From assembly GCA_044226535.1 (NCBI GenBank), contig JBGAGT010000001.1, positions 248,001-312,000 on the forward strand: a DNA stretch of 64,000 bases. The letters run 5' to 3'. Shown here one piece after another: positions 58,611-64,000 of this stretch; the stretch's first letter is position 1; the number at the start of each line of letters is the position of its first letter. A model generated the notes under the pieces. The model was not told where the DNA came from. It ran no database searches and saw only the letters and a program-made list of their open reading frames with translations. A program made the translations under genes and the position numbers. The DNA comes from VBCG01 sp044226535. Lineage in GTDB: Bacteria > Pseudomonadota > Gammaproteobacteria > Burkholderiales > Casimicrobiaceae.

Positions 58611-61241
58611 ATGAAACCCTTCGCGCCCCGCGAAATCGAAGAAGCCGCGCAGCGCAGCTGGACCGCGGCAGATGCCTACCGCGCGACCGAGCGCGCCGGC
58701 CGGCCGAAGTACTACTGCGTGTCCATGCTGCCCTACCCCTCGGGCAAGCTGCACATGGGGCACGTGCGCAACTACACCATCAACGACGTCATGTACCGGC
58801 ACCTGCGGATGCGCGGCTACAACGTGCTGATGCCGATGGGCTGGGACGCGTTCGGCCTTCCCGCCGAGAACGCCGCGATGAAGAGCGGGGAAGCGCCGGC
58901 GAAGTGGACCTACGCGAACATCGCGCACATGAAGCAGCAGCTGCAGGCGATGGGGCTCGCGATCGACTGGTCGCGCGAACTGGCGACCTGCGATCCAGAT
59001 TACTACCGGTGGAACCAGTGGCTGTTCCTGCGGATGCTCGAGCAAGGCATCGCCTACCGCCATACCGGCGTCGTCAACTGGGATCCGGCCGACCAGACGG
59101 TGCTGGCGAACGAGCAGGTGATCGACGGCCGTGGCTGGCGCTCCGGCGCGCCCGTCGAGAAGCGCGAGATCCCCATGTACTACCTGCGGATCACGCAATA
59201 CGCCGAGGAGCTCCTCGCCTGGCTCGACAGGATGCCCGGCTGGCCCGAGCGCGTGAAGACGATGCAGTCCAACTGGATCGGCAAGAGCGTCGGCGTGCGC
59301 TTCGCGTTCCTGCACGACATCCGCGACGACGACGGCCGCCTCGTCGACGACGGCAAGCTGTGGGTGTTCACGACCCGCGCGGACACGATCATGGGTGTCA
59401 CGTTCTGCGCGGTGGCGCCGGAGCATCCGCTCGCCGCGGTCGCCGCGCAACGCTCGCCGCACGTGCGCGACTTCGTCGACGCCGCGAAGCAGGGCAGCGT
59501 CATCGAGGCCGACGTGGCGACGATGGAAAAGGAAGGCATCCCCACCGGCCTCTATGTCGTCCATCCGCTGACGGGTGCCGAGGTCGAGGTGTGGGTCGGC
59601 AACTACGTGCTGATGAGCTACGGCGACGGCGCGGTGATGGGCGTGCCGGCGCACGACGAGCGCGACTTCGCGTTCGCGAAGAAGTACGGCCTGCGCATCC
59701 TGCCGGTCGTCGACGTCGACGGCCAGGCCTACGACTACGACCATTGGCTGCCTTGGTACGAGGACAAGGCGCGCGGCACGCTCGTCAACTCGGGTGCGTA
59801 CAACGGGCTCGGCTACCAGGCAGCCGTCGACGCGGTGGCCGACGCGCTGGCCGCCAAGGGCGCCGGCGAGAAGCGCACGACGTATCGCCTGCGCGACTGG
59901 GGCATCTCGCGCCAGCGCTACTGGGGCACGCCGATCCCGATCATCCATTGTCCCGGATGCGGTGCGGTGCCGGTGCCGGACGAGGACCTGCCCGTCGTGC
60001 TGCCCGAGGACTGCGTGCCGGATGGCAGCGGCAACCCGCTCCGGAAGCGCCACGATTTCCTCGACGTGCCCTGCCCGCGCTGCGGCAAGCCCGCGCAACG
60101 CGAGACCGACACGATGGATACGTTCGTCGACTCGTCCTGGTACTACATGCGCTACACCTGCCCGGGCGCCGGCGCCGGAGGCAAGCCCGCCATGGTCGAC
60201 GGCCGCAACGACTACTGGATGCCCATGGACCAGTACATCGGCGGCATCGAGCATGCGATCCTGCACCTGCTGTATGCGCGCTTCTGGACCAAGGTGATGC
60301 GCGACATGGGCCTCGTCGCGATCGACGAGCCGTTCACGCGCCTTTTCACGCAAGGCATGCTCCTCAACCACGTCTGGCTGACGCACAACGCGCGCGGCGG
60401 CATCGACTATCACCCGCCCGAGGAGGTCTCGGTCGACACCGACGCGGACGGCCGCATCGTCGGCGGCCACCTGGCGGATGGCACGACCGTCGAGTATGGC
60501 GGTGTGAGCAAGATGGGCAAGACGGAGCGCAACGGCGTCGACCCGCAAGCGGTCATGGACCGCTACGGTGCCGATACGGCGCGGCTGTTCGTGATGTTCG
60601 CGGGTTCGCCGCAGGACACCGCGGTGTGGTCGGATGCCGGTGCCGAGGGCGGCAACCGCTTCCTCAAGCGCCTCTGGACCTTCGCGCTCGCCGATGCGCA
60701 GCCTGCCGCCGGCGCCGCAGCCGGCCCGGGCAATGCCGATGCCGTGGTCAAGGCGGCGCGCCGCGACATCCACCTCAACCTCCGCCAGGCGACCGACGAT
60801 TACGAGCGCCTCAAGTACAACACGGTCGTGTCCGCGACCATGAAGATGCTGAACACGCTGGAGTCGGTGCCCGCAACCGCGGCCGGCGCGGCAGCGCTGC
60901 GCCGCGAGGGGCTGTCGATCCTGTTGCGCACGCTGTACCCGGTCGCACCGCACGTCACCTGGACGCTGTGGAACGACCTCGGGTACGCGGCCGAGCACGG
61001 CGACCTCCTCGACGCGCAATGGCCCGCGGTCGACCCGGCGGCGCTGGCGCAGGACGAGCTCGAGCTCGTGCTGCAGGTCAACGGCAAGCTGCGCGGCAAG
61101 CTCGTCGTGCCCGCGTCCGCCGACGCCGCGGCGGTGGAGGCCGCTGCGCGCGCCTCGCCCGAGGTGGCGCGCCACGCCAGCGGCGCGGCCATCCGCAAGG
61201 TGGTCGTGGTGCCCGGGAGGCTCGTCAATGTGGTCGTCTAG
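58611..61241 (+). CDS. leuS: leucine--tRNA ligase
   Basis: Class I synthetase that charges tRNA-Leu and edits mischarged norvaline or isoleucine. The 876-residue protein has the HIGH-type motif HMGH (48-51), the editing domain with TTRADTIMGVTF and YGDGAVMGVPAHDERD, the zinc-like Cys cluster IHCPGCGAVPVP, and the KMSKS-type loop as KMGKT (634-638), where the central serine is glycine. Length is normal. A long leader of about 80 nt precedes it. Confidence 0.97.
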   Translation: MKPFAPREIEEAAQRSWTAADAYRATERAGRPKYYCVSMLPYPSGKLHMGHVRNYTINDVMYRHLRMRGYNVLMPMGWDAFGLPAENAAMKSGEAPAKWTYANIAHMKQQLQAMGLAIDWSRELATCDPDYYRWNQWLFLRMLEQGIAYRHTGVVNWDPADQTVLANEQVIDGRGWRSGAPVEKREIPMYYLRITQYAEELLAWLDRMPGWPERVKTMQSNWIGKSVGVRFAFLHDIRDDDGRLVDDGKLWVFTTRADTIMGVTFCAVAPEHPLAAVAAQRSPHVRDFVDAAKQGSVIEADVATMEKEGIPTGLYVVHPLTGAEVEVWVGNYVLMSYGDGAVMGVPAHDERDFAFAKKYGLRILPVVDVDGQAYDYDHWLPWYEDKARGTLVNSGAYNGLGYQAAVDAVADALAAKGAGEKRTTYRLRDWGISRQRYWGTPIPIIHCPGCGAVPVPDEDLPVVLPEDCVPDGSGNPLRKRHDFLDVPCPRCGKPAQRETDTMDTFVDSSWYYMRYTCPGAGAGGKPAMVDGRNDYWMPMDQYIGGIEHAILHLLYARFWTKVMRDMGLVAIDEPFTRLFTQGMLLNHVWLTHNARGGIDYHPPEEVSVDTDADGRIVGGHLADGTTVEYGGVSKMGKTERNGVDPQAVMDRYGADTARLFVMFAGSPQDTAVWSDAGAEGGNRFLKRLWTFALADAQPAAGAAAGPGNADAVVKAARRDIHLNLRQATDDYERLKYNTVVSATMKMLNTLESVPATAAGAAALRREGLSILLRTLYPVAPHVTWTLWNDLGYAAEHGDLLDAQWPAVDPAALAQDELELVLQVNGKLRGKLVVPASADAAAVEAAARASPEVARHASGAAIRKVVVVPGRLVNVVV

Positions 61242-61746
61242 GCGCCGGTTCCTGTCGAGCCTCGCCGGCGCCGGCGGCCTCGGCTGCGCGGCGATGCTCG
61301 CCGGCTGCGGCTTCCACGTGCGCGGCCAGGCGACGTACCACTTCGAGACGATCTTCGTGAACGCGCCCGGCGCGCCCGGCTTCGCGGGGGAGTTGAAGCA
61401 CCTCCTGGCCTCGTCGGGCAGTGCACGCGTGGTCGAGGACCCCGCCAAGGCGCAGGTGATCCTCGACATCCCGCTGGTCATCGACGACAAGGACGTGCTG
61501 TCGCTGTCGCCCGGCGGCCGCGCGCGCGAGTTCGCGCTCACCAAGCGCGTGCAGATCGCGCTGCGCGACAACGACGGCAACGTGTGGCTGCCCGCCGACG
61601 AGATCGTCGTGCGCCGCACCTACCTCTACGACGACACCGAGCGCCTCGCGCGGCAGATCCAGGAGGGCCGGTTGCTGCAGGAGATGCAGACCGAATCGGT
61701 GCACCAGATCGTCCGCCGCCTGCAGGTGGCACGCAAGCCCGGCTGA
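61228..61746 (+). CDS. lptE: LPS-assembly lipoprotein LptE
   Basis: LptE plugs the LptD translocon that inserts lipopolysaccharide in the outer membrane. The 172-residue protein has a Tat-like or Sec lipoprotein signal (SSRRRFLSSLAGAGGLG, lipobox MLAGC) and the family region CGFHVRGQATYHFETIFVNAP. It overlaps leuS by 14 nt and precedes holA, the normal proteobacterial order leuS-lptE-holA. Confidence 0.94.
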   Translation: MWSSRRRFLSSLAGAGGLGCAAMLAGCGFHVRGQATYHFETIFVNAPGAPGFAGELKHLLASSGSARVVEDPAKAQVILDIPLVIDDKDVLSLSPGGRAREFALTKRVQIALRDNDGNVWLPADEIVVRRTYLYDDTERLARQIQEGRLLQEMQTESVHQIVRRLQVARKPG

Positions 61747-61748
61747 CG

Positions 61749-62819
61749 GTGGCCACGCTGCGCCCCGAGGACCTCGAGCGCAGGCTCGCCGGTCCGCTCG
61801 CGCCGCTGGTCGTGATCCACGGCGACGAGCCGCTGCTGGCGCTCGAGGCCGCCGACGCGGTGCGCGCGGCCGCGCGGCGCGAAGGCTTCGACGAGCGCAT
61901 CGCGCTCGTCGCCGAACAGCACTTCAAGTGGGGTGAGCTGTCCGCCGCCAACGCGAGCCTCGGCCTCTTCGGCGGCAAGCGCCTCGTCGACCTGCGCATT
62001 CCCTCCGGCAAGCCGGGCGTCGAAGGGGCCGCGGCGCTCGAGGCCTACGCGGCGGACCCGAACCCCGACAACCTGCTGCTGGTGACGCTGCCGCGGCTCG
62101 ACCGCGCCGCGCAATCCTCGGCATGGTTCACCGCGCTCACCCGCGACGCCATGGTGGTGGCGGTCTCGCCGGTGGAACGCGAGGCACTGCCGCGCTGGAT
62201 CGCCGCGCGCCTCGCGCGCCGCGGCCAGAGCGCCTCGCCGGCGACGCTCGAGTTCCTCGCCGAGCTCTGCGAAGGCAACCTGCTCGCCGCGCGCCAGGAG
62301 ATCGACAAGCTCGCGCTGCTCCTGCCCGAGGGCGCGCTCGACCACGACGCGGTCGAGGCGGCGGTCGCCGACGTCGCGCGCTTCGACGTCTTCGCGCTCT
62401 CCGAGGCCTGGCTCGCCGGCGACGCGGCGCGGAGCCTTCGCATCCTCGACGCGCTGGCGCGCGAGGGCGAGGCGCTCACGCTGATCGTCTGGCAGCTCGG
62501 CGAGGACGTGCACGCACTCGCCGCCGTGCATGAGGCGATGCGCCAGGGCATGGGTGCCGCCTCGGCGGTGAAGACCGTGCGCGTGTGGGGGCGGCGCCAG
62601 TCGGCGCTGGAGCGCGCGGTCAAGCGCCTCGCGCCGGCCGACATCGGCGCGCTGATGGCGCGCCTCGCCCCGCTCGACGCGCTGGCGAAAGGTCTCGTGC
62701 CCGAGGGCCTGCCCACCGGCAACCCCTGGGATGCGCTCGCCGACGCGGCGCTGGCGATGTGCGGGCAGCGGGGCCTTGGGCCGCGCGCGCCGCGACGGGC
62801 CGCGGGCGCTGCGGTATAG
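61749..62819 (+). CDS. holA: DNA polymerase III subunit delta (HolA)
   Basis: The clamp-loader subunit that opens the beta sliding clamp. The GTG at 61749, two nucleotides after lptE, gives 356 residues beginning MATLRPEDLERRL. Family segments include VIHGDEPLLALEAADAVRAAA, LGLFGGKRLVDLR and LAELCEGNLLAARQEIDKLALL. The 3' end contains the -10 box of the downstream fluoride riboswitch. Confidence 0.95.
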   Translation: MATLRPEDLERRLAGPLAPLVVIHGDEPLLALEAADAVRAAARREGFDERIALVAEQHFKWGELSAANASLGLFGGKRLVDLRIPSGKPGVEGAAALEAYAADPNPDNLLLVTLPRLDRAAQSSAWFTALTRDAMVVAVSPVEREALPRWIAARLARRGQSASPATLEFLAELCEGNLLAARQEIDKLALLLPEGALDHDAVEAAVADVARFDVFALSEAWLAGDAARSLRILDALAREGEALTLIVWQLGEDVHALAAVHEAMRQGMGAASAVKTVRVWGRRQSALERAVKRLAPADIGALMARLAPLDALAKGLVPEGLPTGNPWDALADAALAMCGQRGLGPRAPRRAAGAAV

Positions 62820-62820
62820 T
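62815..62820 (+). promoter_or_regulatory. -10 box of the fluoride riboswitch transcript
   Basis: TATAGT overlaps the holA stop and lies 8 nt upstream of the first conserved riboswitch base, which is the expected distance to a transcription start. The -35 region is weak. Confidence 0.5.
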
Positions 62821-62828
62821 CGCGGCTC

Positions 62829-62880
62829 GGAGATGGCATTCCTCCCTTAACCGCCGCGTTCGCGGCTGATGATGCCTACG
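62829..62880 (+). promoter_or_regulatory. fluoride riboswitch (crcB motif)
   Basis: Binds fluoride with magnesium and turns on fluoride-export genes. The sequence matches the crcB consensus: GGAGATGG and CCTCC pair as the first stem, TTAACCGCC follows, then a GCCGC-GTTC-GCGGC stem-loop and the conserved TGATGATGCCTAC. The pseudoknot pairs GGCAT (62835-62839 region) with ATGCC (62872-62876). It lies 68 nt before crcB, its usual target. Confidence 0.93.
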
Positions 62881-62907
62881 AACGGCCGGACCGGCTGGCG
62901 TAGGCAT
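62872..62907 (+). terminator. expression-platform hairpin overlapping the riboswitch
   Basis: ATGCCTACG (62872-62880) pairs perfectly with CGTAGGCAT (62899-62907), and the interior (GGCCGGACCGGCTGG) is also self-complementary. The 5' arm is the pseudoknot strand of the aptamer, so the two folds exclude each other. Only a short TTT follows, so termination may be weak or Rho-assisted. Confidence 0.65.
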
Positions 62908-62947
62908 TTGCGCCTGTCCCCGGCGAAGCCTTCACGAGGACAAGGCA

Positions 62948-63328
62948 GTGTGGAAACCAATCGTCGCAATCGCCATCGGCTCGGTCGCCGGGGGCCTCTT
63001 CCGGTGGGTGCTGGGCCTGCGGCTCAATGCGAGCTTCCCCTCGATCCCGCCGGGCACGCTGGCCGCGAACCTGATCGCGGGCTACATCGTCGGCGTCGCC
63101 ATCGCGGTCTTCGCGCGCTCGCCGCAGCTCGCGCCGGAGTGGCGCCTTTTGCTGATCACCGGCTTCTGCGGGGGGCTGTCGACCTTCTCGACGTTCTCGG
63201 CCGAGGTGGTCACGCTGCTGCAGCGCGGCGACTACGCGATGGCGGGGGGCGCCATCGCCGTGCACGTCATCGGATCGCTGCTGATGACCATCGCCGGCAT
63301 CGCCACCGTCGCATGGCTCGCGCAATGA
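62948..63328 (+). CDS. crcB: fluoride ion exporter CrcB/FluC
   Basis: A dual-topology dimeric channel that removes fluoride from the cytoplasm. The 126-residue protein has four membrane helices and the signature GFCGGLSTFSTFSAE. GTG start 62948 with GAGGA seven nucleotides upstream. It is controlled by the riboswitch directly upstream and followed by a DUF190 gene 13 nt later. Confidence 0.95.
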   Translation: MWKPIVAIAIGSVAGGLFRWVLGLRLNASFPSIPPGTLAANLIAGYIVGVAIAVFARSPQLAPEWRLLLITGFCGGLSTFSTFSAEVVTLLQRGDYAMAGGAIAVHVIGSLLMTIAGIATVAWLAQ

Positions 63329-63341
63329 CCGGGAGCATCGC

Positions 63342-63671
63342 ATGAACGGCTTCGAGATCACCTTCTACACGCAGCAGGACCGCCACCACGCCGGCAAGCC
63401 GCTGGCCGAATGGCTGCTGTCGCTCGCCGCCGAGCTCGGACTTCCCGGCGCGACGGTGCTGGCCGCGAGCGCCGGCACCGGCCCCGACCACCGCGTGCAC
63501 ATGGCGCGCTTCTTCGAGCTCGCCGACCAGCCGCTGGCGGTGGTGATGGTGGCGACACCCGAAGGCGCCGACCGGCTGTTCGCGCGGCTCGAGGGCGAGG
63601 ACCTCGCGCTGTTCTACGTCAAGTCGCCGGTGGAGTTCGGCAGGCTCGGCACGGCCACGCACGCGCAGTAA
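63342..63671 (+). CDS. DUF190 family protein
   Basis: A 109-residue cytoplasmic protein of the DUF190 family (start MNGFEITFYTQQDRHHAGKP, end ALFYVKSPVEFGRL). DUF190 genes frequently lie next to crcB and resemble PII-like small regulators with a ferredoxin-like fold. Their role is not settled. Here it is 13 nt after crcB and probably under the same riboswitch. Confidence 0.85.
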   Translation: MNGFEITFYTQQDRHHAGKPLAEWLLSLAAELGLPGATVLAASAGTGPDHRVHMARFFELADQPLAVVMVATPEGADRLFARLEGEDLALFYVKSPVEFGRLGTATHAQ

Positions 63672-63703
63672 CATCGGGCCGGCGGGCCACGCCCCGCGAC
63701 CCG

Positions 63704-64000
63704 CATGCGCCCTTCCACGTCCCCGAGCACCCGTTCGCGCACCCTCGTCGTCGCCACGCTGATGGTGGGGACGATGTCGACGCTGCTGTCGTCGACCATC
63801 GTCAACGTCGCCTTCCCGGCGCTGATCGCCGAGATGCGCGTGGGCCACGACGTGGTGCAATGGATCGCCACCGGCTTCCTCGCGGCGACCACCGCGACCA
63901 TGCTGCTGACCGCCTGGGCGATCGAGCGCTTCGGCGAGCGCAGCACCTACATGGCCACGCTGGCGCTGTTCCTCGCGGGCTCGGTGCTGGGGGGGCTCGC
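63704..64000 (+). CDS. MFS transporter, DHA2-like (3' end outside window)
   Basis: The first 99 residues of a major-facilitator transporter. Helix 1 contains VVATLMVGTMSTLLSSTIVNVAFPAL, and VVQWIATGFLAATTATML matches helix 2 of the EmrB/QacA (14-helix, multidrug) group. The gene runs past the window end. It is 32 nt after the DUF190 gene and may be cotranscribed with the fluoride module. Confidence 0.85.

Noticed and set aside
58473..61619. Minus-strand frame of 1048 codons opposite leuS
   Set aside because: Shadow of leuS; no start signal or domain, composition dominated by His/Val/Arg.

Overview
The window is a GC-rich (roughly 70 percent G+C) bacterial chromosome segment, most likely from a betaproteobacterium of the Burkholderiales. 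The evidence is the rpoN-hpf-ptsN-hprK-rapZ block, several Bug-type periplasmic binding proteins (a family expanded in Burkholderiales), a DksA of the single-cysteine type, and dispersed short palindromic repeats of the CCCCGC-TTTC-GCGGGG kind. Most genes are conserved housekeeping genes. No prophage, insertion sequence, CRISPR array or tRNA gene was seen.

Layout. 1-4757: nitrogen/PTS regulation (rpoN 3' part, hpf, ptsN, hprK, rapZ) and a LON-N-domain protein. 4827-11187: yebC, ruvC, a HAD phosphatase, ruvA, ruvB, ybgC, tolQ, tolR, tolA, with tolB/pal missing. 11251-13514 (minus): a DUF488 protein and a large PilZ-like protein. 13713-16856: FKBP and pepN. 16873-19343: fpr, a GNAT, a lipoprotein and a HAD phosphatase that ends inside a tandem repeat. 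19429-22856 (minus): an SDR, a zinc-ribbon membrane protein, a DUF4019-like protein and an SPFH protein with an excisionase-type HTH tail. 22962-28817 (minus): dsbC, a UbiH-family monooxygenase, hslV, a STAS protein, sodB, sodC, dksA. 28952-30742: pyrC, a repeat-rich spacer, and the RNase P RNA gene. 30728-35336 (minus): acyl-CoA ligase, FAD oxidoreductase, fabI and a degenerate SodC-like lipoprotein. 35359-39490: hslU (about 10 kb from hslV and on the other strand), AEC transporter, SAF-domain oxidoreductase, CopD-like protein. 39522-44980: LysE exporter and a four-gene HlyD/ABC/OMF efflux operon. 44994-47964 (minus): redoxin and dsbD.

48121-58460 (minus) is the unusual part. A compact, largely overlapping operon alternates three condensation-less NRPS-like proteins (A-T, A-T-TE, A-T) with four Bug-type periplasmic solute-binding proteins. 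None of the three adenylation domains shows the aspartate that normally anchors an alpha-amino group, and the single thioesterase appears to have a cysteine nucleophile. No condensation domain, TctA/TctB permease or phosphopantetheinyl transferase is encoded in the window. I regard this as the best candidate for an undescribed system: possibly uptake or sensing of carboxylates coupled to their adenylation and release as a small carboxylate-derived product.

58611-64000 (plus): leuS, lptE, holA, then a fluoride module consisting of a crcB-type riboswitch, crcB/fluC and a DUF190 protein, followed by the start of an MFS transporter cut off by the window end. Start codons were chosen by family comparison, ribosome-binding sites and overlaps. 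All functional calls come from reading the sequence without a database search.
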